The notes beneath the pieces are model-generated. The model was not told the DNA's origin. It was given only the letters and a program-made list of their open reading frames with translations, and ran no database searches. This document shows, in pieces, positions 23,701-30,113 of a DNA stretch of 33,029 bases. The DNA is from an uncultured Pseudomonadales bacterium. Its GTDB lineage: Bacteria > Pseudomonadota > Gammaproteobacteria > Pseudomonadales > Azotimanducaceae. The translations under genes were made by a program, and so were the position numbers. Location of the stretch: positions 1-33,029 of the forward strand of contig CAMYJX010000045.1 of the NCBI GenBank assembly GCA_947258825.1, read 5' to 3'. Every line of letters starts with the position of its first letter. The stretch's first letter is position 1.

Positions 23701-24587
23701 TCCACCACCGTCTCGTCGCCAACGCCCTGGAAGGCGATGCCGTTCAGCTGGTTCTCCTCGTCGACGTTGCTGCCCGCGTAGCGGACATTGACGTAGCGCA
23801 GAATGCCCGAATTGTCGTTGGGGTTATCACCGCCGAAGGTGCCGGAGTTGGCTTCGCCCTCTTTGGTGCAGGCGGCGGTGCCGCCTTCGATGCCCGCCGG
23901 GCAATCGTTGATGGGGGCAGAGCCGTTGATGACCAGGCCGCCCCACAGGCCTCTTTCGTTGTCTTCCACCGTACCGTCAACATCCTGAGCCGCGGTGAAG
24001 ATGACGGGCCGCTGGGCCGTACCGTCCGCAATCAGGGCGCAACCCTGCTCGATGATGAGGAAGTCCGTATTGCTGCTGCCGAAAACCACGGCGCCCGGCG
24101 CCATCTCGAGCTGACAGTCGGGCAGCTGGTTGGCGTTCACCGTTCCGCCCTCAGCTTCCAGGCTGACGTCCTTCTCGCCGCCCTCATTGCCGAGCGCGCC
24201 CACGTCGGGGACGACACGCAAAGCGCCGCCGACGATTTCAAAGATGATGTCGTTGCCCAGCAGCAGACCGGCTGGATCGAGCCGCCCGTTGGTGAGCTGG
24301 CTGACGTCGATGAGATAGATGGGCTTGCTGCCGAAGCCGGCAGAGCTGGTGTCGCCGGAGTCGAATATGACATCCTCGAGATCCGCAGGGATGACCGAGT
24401 TGACCACCGGCCCGTCACCCGGGCCGCCGGGGTCGCCCGGATCGCCCGGATCGCCGGGGTCCACCTCCACTTCTTCAACGATCACCACCGAACCCGGTGA
24501 TACGTTCTCATTGGACCCCCCACACGCAGCCAGCAGCAGCGCGCAAAGTAACAGCGCGGATGGCTTCGCGACCATGTCTATTCTCAT
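20706..24587 (-). CDS. Large lipoprotein with three ~400-residue beta-helix-like modules, 1293 aa
   Basis: Predicted lipoprotein: signal peptide with lipobox L-L-A-A-C (Cys22), then a linker with G-D-P repeats (43-59). Three homologous modules follow at a period of about 400 residues. Landmarks recur at 211, 612 and 1010 (R-G-L-W-G-G-L-V-I-N-G), at 301, 702 and 1100 (N-N-L-D-D-G-x-E-F-F-G-G-T-V), and at 322, 723 and 1121 (L-T-G-N-A-D-D-S-L-D-W-T-D-G-W). Each has C-P-A-G and A-A-C-T-K-E-G-E-A cysteines, probably a disulfide. The short-strand pattern (A-P-I-T-F-T-A, Y-V-Q-V-H-N-N, V-V-L-T-G-N) fits a right-handed parallel beta helix. From memory, relatives beside TonB receptors usually have one such module; three is unusual. 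Ends in D-W-x-D-G-W-T-V. Partner of the receptor 16 nt downstream; probably a surface-exposed binding protein (inference). Confidence 0.85.
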   Translation of the reverse strand: MRIDMVAKPSALLLCALLLAACGGSNENVSPGSVVIVEEVEVDPGDPGDPGDPGGPGDGPVVNSVIPADLEDVIFDSGDTSSAGFGSKPIYLIDVSQLTNGRLDPAGLLLGNDIIFEIVGGALRVVPDVGALGNEGGEKDVSLEAEGGTVNANQLPDCQLEMAPGAVVFGSSNTDFLIIEQGCALIADGTAQRPVIFTAAQDVDGTVEDNERGLWGGLVINGSAPINDCPAGIEGGTAACTKEGEANSGTFGGDNPNDNSGILRYVNVRYAGSNVDEENQLNGIAFQGVGDETVVEYVQVHNNLDDGIEFFGGTVDAKYVVLTGNADDSLDWTDGWAGRVQYLYIEQASNAGDQGIEADNREGDEDALPRSNPTIANMTVLGNPAENALRFRRGTGIALSNSYVAGSATCIRVDGSSRDLLGTDLTVAGTSFACPEAVTNDPDGAVETYLESAVNVSLTGDLVNPVPPTDSFFDVTDYIGAFGGEDWTAGWTVPGSVSSPEQPDFGCPAGTTESPRVVDGSRVCSLSGDIFEDILLTANNFYELVGKVTIGGDGVNPAVLSVQAGTTIFGGSNTDFLVISRGSQLVANGTRTAPITFTALADLEGIADIDVDRGLWGGLVINGLAPINDCPAGIDGGTAACTKEGEANSGTFGGDQPEDSSGVLRYVVVKFAGSNVDEENQLNGIAFQGVGSATEVEFVQVHNNLDDGIEFFGGTVNAKYVVLTGNADDSLDWTDGWQGSVQYLLIQQADDAGDNGIEADNREGDETAEPRSLPRIANMTIKGNAAERAVYLRRGTGLETYNTIVEGSAECLRVAGDSLNQLGTGITFDGVSFGCPTVVEGDDIPAIEALLDTSNVSQTGQAVPPADLSGDDFFDDVPFIGAVQDEANDWTAGWTVGMPETATDFPCPTGTTEVTAVDGRQTCEVAGTIAGDLVLTRDNYYLLNGKVTVGDDNANSGSLYIDSGATIIGDDTDDFLVVSRGSQIVATGTRFSPITMTALTDVLGTASQTDRGLWGGLVINGNAPINDCPAGIGGGTAACTKEGEANSGLFGGDQPLDDSGVLNYLVVKFAGSAVDAQNELNGIAFQGVGSATEVDYIQVYNNLDDGVEFFGGTVNAKHVVLTGNADDSLDWTDGWVGNVQFLHIEQAADAGDSGIEADNREGDAGATPVSEPNIANMTIVGSATERGIRLRRGTGLNLYNSAVSGSGSCLLIGTDSVPLLDAGITFQGVSLGCPTIVEDGNQTVQDWLDASPNVTQDGSTPPPVSVPGGDFFEQVDVIGSDVDDWGDGWTVTP
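24408..24461 (-). repeat. Gly-Asp-Pro coding repeat in the lipoprotein linker
   Basis: Tandem 9-bp units (CCCGGATCG and variants) encode a run of G-D-P triplets just after the lipidated N-terminus, forming a flexible or extended spacer between membrane anchor and first module. Confidence 0.75.
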
Positions 24588-24677
24588 CTCGGACCTCGTT
24601 CGATAGGATTTTTTGTGCTGCGACGCGCTACGCCCCCAGAGCGAAACGCCAGTTTCAGCGCGCAGGCTAGTAGTGAG

Positions 24678-24720
24678 ACATGAAGGGCATGTGACGAAAG
24701 GATGTCAGATTTGTGACATC
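24678..24720. promoter_or_regulatory. Two operator-like palindromes upstream of the lipoprotein/receptor genes
   Basis: GATGTCA (24701-24707) and TGACATC (24714-24720) form a perfect 7-bp inverted repeat around 6 nt. ACATG (24678-24682) and CATGT (24688-24692) form a second around 5 nt. They lie 90-133 nt upstream of the lipoprotein start, where a regulator of the receptor operon would be expected to bind. TGTCA-N6-TGACA half-sites recall several dimeric repressors, but I cannot name one. The rest of 24588-24910 contains no gene that I can support. Confidence 0.55.
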
Positions 24721-24891
24721 AGACTCGCTCAGGATGAAGCGTCAGGCGAGCGCCGTTGTGGGAGAACGGGTTATCGCGCGCTGATCAATGGGCACGTGAT
24801 GCTATAGCAGAATATTGCGGGACGATGCGACGTTGCGAAGGAAACGGGCTGAACCCGGCCCGCGCCTGCACCACGGCAGCGCGGACCGGCA

Positions 24892-24912
24892 AGCAGAGTG
24901 AGTTGCTCTGCT
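24892..24912 (-). terminator. Hairpin overlapping the stop of the small acidic lipoprotein gene
   Basis: AGCAGAG and CTCTGCT form a perfect 7-bp stem with a 7-nt loop. The stop codon (24911-24913) overlaps its first arm on the minus strand. No T run follows, so it may be an mRNA-end structure rather than a classical terminator. Confidence 0.4.
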
Positions 24913-25315
24913 AGTTTCCCTGGGGCAGCTTGGATGCTGCGTCTTTCATGGCCGCTTCAGCGTCTTCCTGCAGCGCTTTTGCTCCGGCCATCTCCGCCTC
25001 GGCTTCTTCCATCATCTCCTCAGAGACCCCGAGCTCGGCCATGGCATCAGTCGCTTCTTCCATGGCTTCCTCTGCGTTCATCTCCATGAGGCCCGCTTCT
25101 TCCATGGCAGCGGCGGCATCGTCGGCCAGCTCCTCAGCCATTTCCATGGCGTCAGCAGCGGTTGCTTCAGCCTCACCCATCGCGTCGCCGGCTGCTTCGC
25201 TCATGGATTCGCCAGCATCTTTCACCGCGTCCATGGCGTCGCCGCCGGGACTATCCTGCCCGCAGGCTGCCAGACCCAGCGCGAATACCGGCACCAATAT
25301 GTATCGAAAGTTCAT
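24911..25315 (-). CDS. Small acidic Ala/Glu/Met-rich lipoprotein, 134 aa
   Basis: Signal peptide with lipobox L-A-A-C (Cys18), then a mature part made almost wholly of Ala, Glu, Asp and Met with few Lys, in a loose repeat of the form E-A-x-x-x-A-x-E (for example A-A-G-D-A-M-G-E-A-E-A, A-M-E-E-A-G-L-M-E-M-N). It should form long acidic helices. There are no aromatic residues after the signal peptide. The ATG follows AGGAG closely. I do not recognise a family. The composition recalls low-complexity surface or periplasmic spacer proteins. It lies upstream of the receptor locus but is separated from it by 323 nt. The mirror frame on the plus strand is a compositional shadow. Confidence 0.8.
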   Translation of the reverse strand: MNFRYILVPVFALGLAACGQDSPGGDAMDAVKDAGESMSEAAGDAMGEAEATAADAMEMAEELADDAAAAMEEAGLMEMNAEEAMEEATDAMAELGVSEEMMEEAEAEMAGAKALQEDAEAAMKDAASKLPQGN

Positions 25316-25387
25316 GTGCTTCTCCTAGTTCTCCAAATGACCAAGCAACCCACCAGATGCGAACGATCAGGTCCGCACGGAGTGGTG

Positions 25388-25419
25388 TAAAATCCCCGAA
25401 TCGGCGTCCCTGCGCCGAT
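25388..25419 (+). promoter_or_regulatory. Possible promoter and hairpin upstream of the SMP-30-like gene
   Basis: TG immediately before TAAAAT (25388-25393) resembles a -10 element, but no good -35 box is visible. Just downstream, ATCGGCG (25400-25406) and CGCCGAT (25413-25419) form a perfect 7-bp hairpin with a 6-nt loop in what would be the 5' leader. Confidence 0.35.
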
Positions 25420-25526
25420 CAACCCGACAAGCTTAGCGAATTACGCCGCAGACCGACAGCCGCGATGAGTCGCCTATTTCGCGCTTCGGCGACATCTGGG
25501 GGGCGTGATAAGCTCCGATTTCGTCA

Positions 25527-25532
25527 GGAGGG
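25527..25532 (+). promoter_or_regulatory. Ribosome binding site favouring ATG at 25539
   Basis: AGGAGG lies 6-7 nt before the ATG at 25539 and only a base or so before the GTG at 25533, so the ATG is the real start. Confidence 0.75.
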
Positions 25533-25538
25533 GTGCGG

Positions 25539-26381
25539 ATGCAAACCAAAATTCTGCTAGAAGGTCTGGCTTTCGGCGAGGGACCGCGCTGGCACGACGA
25601 CGCGCTGTGGCTGTCTGATATGCACAAACACCAGGTGCTGCGGGTATCCGCGGATGGGGAAGCCGAGGCGATGGTTGAGGTGCCAGAGCAGCCATCGGGA
25701 CTGGGCTGGCTGCCCGACGGCGATCTGCTGGTAGTCTCCATGGTGGATCGCCGGCTTCTGCGGTGGGATGGCAATCGCCTCGCCGAGCATGCCGACCTGA
25801 GCAATATGGCAGGCTTTCACTGCAACGACATGGTCGTTGACAACACCGGCCGCGCCTACGTGGGTAACTTCGGCTTCGATCTCCACGCCCAGCAACAGCC
25901 GAAGCCGGCGGTGCTCATCTGCGTGGAACCCGACGGCACCCCAAGGATCGTGGCAGAGGACCTGATGTTTCCTAACGGTACCGTCATCACCCCCGACGGT
26001 GGAACCATGATCATCGGAGAATCCTGGGGGGCCCGACTGACCGCCTTCGACGTGGACACTCGAGGAAACCTTTCCGCGCGCCGGGTGTGGGCAGAACTGC
26101 CCGACGGCGCGCTCCCCGATGGCATCTGCCTGGACGAGGCCGGCGGCGTCTGGTCTGCGTCCCCCAGTACGAACGAATGCCTGCGGCAGGTTGAGGGTGG
26201 CGAAATTACCCACCGGATCAGCGTAGACCAGGGCGCGTTCGCCTGCATGCTGGGCGGCACCGACGGCACAACCCTGCATATTCTAACTGCGGGCTCGTCG
26301 GAGCCGGACGAGTGCCGGCGGACGCTCTCAGGCAGGGTTGAGACCTGGGAAGCCCCCTATCGCCACGCCGGCTTGCCCTGA
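25539..26381 (+). CDS. SMP-30/gluconolactonase-like protein, 280 aa
   Basis: Six-bladed beta-propeller of the SMP-30/regucalcin family, typically a metal-dependent lactonase. Seen: F-G-E-G-P-R-W-H at 12-19 with the metal ligand Glu14; H-C-N-D-M-V-V-D at 94-101; F-P-N-G-T-V-I-T-P-D at 144-153 with Asn146; L-P-D-G-I-C-L-D at 192-199 with Asp194. These three positions match the divalent-metal site known in the family. No signal peptide is seen, so it is probably cytosolic. The substrate is unknown; sugar lactones or other cyclic esters are usual. It is followed by an acyl-CoA dehydrogenase after 69 nt on the same strand, so the two may share a pathway. Confidence 0.9.
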   Translation: MQTKILLEGLAFGEGPRWHDDALWLSDMHKHQVLRVSADGEAEAMVEVPEQPSGLGWLPDGDLLVVSMVDRRLLRWDGNRLAEHADLSNMAGFHCNDMVVDNTGRAYVGNFGFDLHAQQQPKPAVLICVEPDGTPRIVAEDLMFPNGTVITPDGGTMIIGESWGARLTAFDVDTRGNLSARRVWAELPDGALPDGICLDEAGGVWSASPSTNECLRQVEGGEITHRISVDQGAFACMLGGTDGTTLHILTAGSSEPDECRRTLSGRVETWEAPYRHAGLP

Positions 26382-26450
26382 AGCAGGAACGTGCGCTCGA
26401 AGCTGCCGACTGGCGCTCAGTGAATACAGATCCCACGCGGAGGACCCCAC

Positions 26451-27602
26451 ATGTTGTACGAAAGTTATCAATCACCCTGGCTGAACGACGAGCTGCGCAT
26501 TCTTCAGGACGCGGCACGAAAGTTCTTCGAGACCGAGTTCAAGCCGCTCAACGAGAAATGGATCGCCCAGGGCAAAGTGGACCGGGAGGCCTGGCTCAAG
26601 GCCGGGCAGGCGGGACTGCTGTGCGCTGAAATGCCGGCGGAATACGGCGGCGCTGGCGGTGATTACCGCCACGAAACCGTGATCATGGAAGAAATGCACC
26701 GTGCCGGCGTGGGTGGCTTCGGCAACCAGGTCCACTCCACCATCGTGGCCCCCTACTTTCTTCACTACGGCGATGAAGAACAGAAGCAGCGCTGGCTGCC
26801 CAGGATGGCCAGCGGCGAGATGGTGGGCGCCATCGCCATGACCGAGCCGAACACGGGTTCCGACCTGCAGGCGGTGCGCACCACCGCAGTTCGGGATGGC
26901 GACGACTACGTGATCAACGGCAGCAAGACCTACATCACCAACGGCCAGCATGCGGATCTGGTGATCGTCGTGGCCAAGACCGACCCAAGCAAAGGGTCCA
27001 AAGGTATCTCTCTGATCGCGGTGGAAACCGAAGATAACCCGGGATTTCAGCGCGGGCGCAACCTGAAGAAGATGGGGCAGAAGTCCGCAGACACGTCCGA
27101 GCTGTTCTTCGAGGACTGTCGGGTTCCGGTGGGCAACCGCATCGGTGAGGAAGGCAACGGCTTCGTGCAGCTGATGCAGCAGCTGCCTCAGGAACGGCTG
27201 AACATCGCCCAGGCAGCCGTCGTCTCCATGGAACGGGCGATCGAGATAACCATCGACTACGTCAAAGAGCGCAAGGCGTTCGGCCAGCGCGTGCTGGACT
27301 TCCAGAACACAAAGTTCAAGCTGGCTGAGTGTAAGACCGAAGCGCTCATCGCCCGTACCTTCGTAGACCAGTGCCTGATGAAGCTCATGGACGGAGCGCT
27401 GGACGCCGCAACCGCTTCCATGGCCAAGTACTGGTGTACCCAGAAGCAGTGCGAAATCATCGACGAGTGCCTGCAGCTGCACGGCGGGGCCGGCTACATG
27501 GATGAGTACGAAATTTCTCGAATGTATGCAGACGCCCGGGTGCAGAAGATCTACGGCGGCACCAACGAGATCATGAAGGAGCTCATCGGTCGAACCCTCT
27601 GA
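26451..27602 (+). CDS. Acyl-CoA dehydrogenase, 383 aa
   Basis: Second flavin acyl-CoA dehydrogenase of the window, classical ~380-residue type. Seen: A-E-Y-G-G-A-G-G-D at 63-71; A-M-T-E-P-N-T-G-S-D at 129-138; N-G-S-K-T-Y-I-T-N-G at 156-165; R-K-A-F-G-Q near 277; Q-L-H-G-G-A-G-Y near 342; and a terminal I-Y-G-G-T-N-E-I. The MCAD-type catalytic Glu site in that last motif is Gly, while Glu248 in Q-E-R-L-N-I-A aligns with the base of isovaleryl- and long-chain dehydrogenases. A branched or long-chain substrate is therefore more likely than medium-chain (inference). The ATG has GGAGG at 26440-26444. It converges on the SirB2-like gene. Confidence 0.95.
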   Translation: MLYESYQSPWLNDELRILQDAARKFFETEFKPLNEKWIAQGKVDREAWLKAGQAGLLCAEMPAEYGGAGGDYRHETVIMEEMHRAGVGGFGNQVHSTIVAPYFLHYGDEEQKQRWLPRMASGEMVGAIAMTEPNTGSDLQAVRTTAVRDGDDYVINGSKTYITNGQHADLVIVVAKTDPSKGSKGISLIAVETEDNPGFQRGRNLKKMGQKSADTSELFFEDCRVPVGNRIGEEGNGFVQLMQQLPQERLNIAQAAVVSMERAIEITIDYVKERKAFGQRVLDFQNTKFKLAECKTEALIARTFVDQCLMKLMDGALDAATASMAKYWCTQKQCEIIDECLQLHGGAGYMDEYEISRMYADARVQKIYGGTNEIMKELIGRTL

Positions 27603-27630
27603 TCCGCCTGGACAGGTCGGCCGCGGTCAA

Positions 27631-27990
27631 TCAGAAAGGCCAGACCTGGCGCGTAAACGCCACCGCAAAAATGTAGCCGACGCTCGCCAACGCGCCCAGC
27701 AGGCCCAGCGCCTGCAGCGGGCGCGAGGGTGCCCGCATGGTGAGCACGCCGAACCCGATGTAAGCCAGCAGCCCCGCCAGCTTGGCGCCCAGCCATCCGG
27801 CAACGGGCGAGATGCTGAGCTGAAACGCCAGTGCCACGCCAAGGGCGAGCAGCAGGGTGTCCACCACGTGTGGCGTGATCCTGACCCACTTCTGCTGGCG
27901 CAGGGGAGAGCCCGAGAGCGCCCAGAAGGCGCGAAGGATGAAGCCGGCTACCGTCAGGTAAGCCAGCGCGATGTGCAGAGCCTTGAGCAT
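27631..27990 (-). CDS. SirB2-family membrane protein, 119 aa
   Basis: Small integral membrane protein of the SirB2 family, function poorly known despite the name (invasion regulator). Seen: four hydrophobic helices (about 4-24, 42-62, 67-87, 95-113), with G-S-P-L-R-Q-Q-K-W-V-R-I-T-P-H-V-V-D-T-L-L-L between helices 1 and 2, the typical family stretch including the P-H-x-x-D-T motif. The ATG at 27990 gives the usual length. A longer open frame runs to 28110 but adds 40 residues without family resemblance and overlaps the promoter of the next gene. It stands alone between convergent and divergent neighbours. Confidence 0.85.
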   Translation of the reverse strand: MLKALHIALAYLTVAGFILRAFWALSGSPLRQQKWVRITPHVVDTLLLALGVALAFQLSISPVAGWLGAKLAGLLAYIGFGVLTMRAPSRPLQALGLLGALASVGYIFAVAFTRQVWPF

Positions 27991-28076
27991 GACGCCCCCA
28001 TCAGCATTTTCAGGTGCCGTGAACATACGCCAACGGGCGTCATATCTGTACCCAAGGCACCCCGACACCAGCAGGG

Positions 28077-28082
28077 TATAAT
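28077..28082 (+). promoter_or_regulatory. Perfect TATAAT -10 box upstream of the alpha/beta hydrolase
   Basis: A consensus TATAAT stands 33 nt before the hydrolase ATG in an otherwise GC-rich stretch. No convincing -35 element is seen 16-18 nt upstream, so an activator may be needed or the match may be fortuitous. Confidence 0.45.
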
Positions 28083-28115
28083 CGCCCGCTTTCACTGGCC
28101 ACGGATCCACTCGAC

Positions 28116-28985
28116 ATGGAAGGACCTACTTCCCACATCTACATTTCTCAGCGGCTGCGCCTGCACTACGTCGACTGGGGCAACGAGGACGCGCCGACCC
28201 TGCTGCTGATCCACGGCGGCCGGGACCACTGCCGCAACTGGGACTGGGTAGCGGAAGAGCTGAAGGATGACTATCACATCATCGCCCCGGACCTTCGCGG
28301 TCACGGTGATTCAGCCTGGATGGTGGGCGGCAGCTACAACCAGATCGACTACGTGTACGACATCGCCCAGCTGCTCCGTCAGACGACGAGAACCCCTGTA
28401 ACCATCATCGGCCACTCGCTGGGCGGGTCTATTTCATTGCAGTATGCGGGGCTGTATCCCGAAACGGTGACCAAGCTGGTGGCCATTGAGGGAATGGGAC
28501 CGCCACCGGAGCTGATCAAGGAACGGATCGAGCAACCCATCGCGGATCGCCTGCACCTCTGGGTGGAGGACCTGCGCAAGCTTTCGGGGCGCATGCCCCG
28601 ACGCTATCCCAGCCTGGAGGACGCTTACGAGCGGATGCAGACCGAGAACCCCCATCTCACCGAGACCCAGGCCAGGCACCTGACCATCCACGGCAGCGCC
28701 CAGAACGAGGACGGAACCTACAGCTGGAAGTTCGACAACTACGTGCGAACTTTCCCGCCCATCGGCATCGATTTCGAGCAGCAGTACAAGCTGTGGGAAC
28801 GCATCACCTGCCCCACCCTGCTGGTGCGCGGCACCGAATCCTGGGCATCCGATCCGGAAAAAGACGGCCGGGCCGCGCATTTCCAGAATGCCACAGTGGT
28901 CAACATCCAGAAGGCGGGACACTGGGTGCACCACGACCAGCTGAGCAGGTTCATGAAGATCACCCGGGATTTTCTGGCAGCTTGA
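28116..28985 (+). CDS. Alpha/beta hydrolase, 289 aa
   Basis: Single-domain alpha/beta hydrolase of the epoxide-hydrolase/haloperoxidase-like group. Seen: oxyanion strand L-L-L-I-H-G-G-R-D at 29-37; A-P-D-L-R-G-H-G-D-S at 57-66; nucleophile elbow G-H-S-L-G-G at 99-104 with Ser101; a cap region about 130-215; V-R-G-T-E-S-W at 237-243; and the terminal His269 in K-A-G-H-W-V-H-H. Because the nucleophile is Ser, an esterase, thioesterase or C-C hydrolase is more likely than a haloalkane or epoxide enzyme, which would use Asp. Substrate unknown. It is followed 18 nt later by the CinA-like fusion gene, probably co-transcribed. Confidence 0.9.
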   Translation: MEGPTSHIYISQRLRLHYVDWGNEDAPTLLLIHGGRDHCRNWDWVAEELKDDYHIIAPDLRGHGDSAWMVGGSYNQIDYVYDIAQLLRQTTRTPVTIIGHSLGGSISLQYAGLYPETVTKLVAIEGMGPPPELIKERIEQPIADRLHLWVEDLRKLSGRMPRRYPSLEDAYERMQTENPHLTETQARHLTIHGSAQNEDGTYSWKFDNYVRTFPPIGIDFEQQYKLWERITCPTLLVRGTESWASDPEKDGRAAHFQNATVVNIQKAGHWVHHDQLSRFMKITRDFLAA

Positions 28986-29003
28986 AAGCCTGATAGGGAA
29001 ATC

Positions 29004-30092
29004 GTGAGCGAGCGCGCACAGACCCTCCACAACTCGGCGTGGCACGGTGTTTTCTACCTCACCGGCGGCGGCTCGCTGCTGCTGGCGGACCTGCTGACCA
29101 CGCCGGGCGCATCCGCGTCGGTTCTGGAAGCCCAGGTTCCCTACGCTCATGCGGCGCTGGCAGACCTGCTGGGTCGAACGCCGGAACAGGCCTGCTCCGA
29201 TGCCACGACGCGCGCCCTGGCCATGGCCGCTTTTCAGCGGGCTAGGGAACTGGCTACCCAGGCGGACGCTCGAGACAGCAACAAGCGCGTGTTCGGGATG
29301 GCCTGCACCGCCAGCCTGGCCACCGACCGGCAGAAGCGGGGGGAGCATCGCGCGCACGTTGCGCTGCAGACCGAGCAGGTCACCTATTCAGCCCATCTGA
29401 CCTTTGACGGCGACCGGGAAACCGAAGAACGGGAGCTGCTGGATCTGTTGTGGCACGCCATGGCCCGGACGCTGGACCTGCCGTTGGAAGTCACGGTGCC
29501 GGCAAGGCCCATGGTGGCCCACACCGAAGCCCAGCGACACTGGAGGGACCTGATCCTGGGGGAAGCCCTGGTCTGGCCCAGCGCCGACCACGACGGCCTG
29601 CTGCTGCTGCCGGGCGCCTTCAATCCGCTGCATCACGCCCACGAGCGAATGCTGGAAATCGCCGAAGCCATGACTCAGCGCGCGGGCGCGTTCGAGCTGT
29701 CTATCGTCAACGTCGACAAGCCGTTGCTGGATTACACTGAGATCGACGCGAGGCTGAAGCAGTTCCAGAAGCCGGTCTGGCTGACCCGACTGCCTACCTT
29801 CATCGCCAAGGCGCGGCATTTCCAGGGCACCACCTTCGCGGTGGGGGTGGATACGATCATCCGGACCGCCGAACCCGACTACTACGACAGCCTTCTGGCC
29901 AGGGATGCGGCACTGCGGGAACTGGCTGACCTGGGCACCCGATTCATCGTGTTCGGACGGGATATGGACGGGAATTTTCAGGGGCTCTCCGACCTGCAGC
30001 TGCCGGATGAGCTGCGCGCCCTGTGCGCCGAGGTACCGAAGGCGGTATTCCGGGAGACGGTTTCGTCCACCGAGCTGCGCGCGAAACGCTAG
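29004..30092 (+). CDS. CinA-like domain fused to NadD-like nucleotidylyltransferase, 362 aa
   Basis: Two-domain protein. Residues ~1-165 resemble the CinA C-terminal domain (NMN amidase fold): L-T-G-G-G-S-L-L-L-A-D-L-L at 19-31, P-G-A-S-A-S-V-L-E at 34-42, V-P-Y-A-H-A-A-L-A-D-L-L-G at 45-57, and V-F-G-M-A-C-T-A-S-L-A-T at 96-107. Residues ~195-362 form a nucleotidylyltransferase: P-G-A-F-N-P-L-H-H-A-H at 203-213, where His210 and His213 fit the H-x-G-H motif with Ala for Gly, and S-S-T-E-L-R at 354-359, the conserved nucleotide-binding S-S-T-x-x-R. If both domains are active, NMN deamidation and adenylylation to dinucleotide could be joined in NAD recycling; this is inference. GTG or ATG ambiguity is absent in the frame, but the codon used at 29004 is GTG. 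It converges on the Fpg/Nei gene. Confidence 0.82.
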   Translation: MSERAQTLHNSAWHGVFYLTGGGSLLLADLLTTPGASASVLEAQVPYAHAALADLLGRTPEQACSDATTRALAMAAFQRARELATQADARDSNKRVFGMACTASLATDRQKRGEHRAHVALQTEQVTYSAHLTFDGDRETEERELLDLLWHAMARTLDLPLEVTVPARPMVAHTEAQRHWRDLILGEALVWPSADHDGLLLLPGAFNPLHHAHERMLEIAEAMTQRAGAFELSIVNVDKPLLDYTEIDARLKQFQKPVWLTRLPTFIAKARHFQGTTFAVGVDTIIRTAEPDYYDSLLARDAALRELADLGTRFIVFGRDMDGNFQGLSDLQLPDELRALCAEVPKAVFRETVSSTELRAKR

Positions 30093-30113
30093 CAGCACCT
30101 GCCCGCAGCACCA

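Noticed and set aside
24930..25328. Ser/Ala-rich plus-strand frame opposite the acidic lipoprotein
   Set aside because: Direct mirror of the Glu/Ala repeat codons; the minus strand has a lipobox and ribosome site.
26472..27482. Minus-strand open frame opposite the second acyl-CoA dehydrogenase
   Set aside because: Compositional shadow; His/Gly/Val-rich without motifs.
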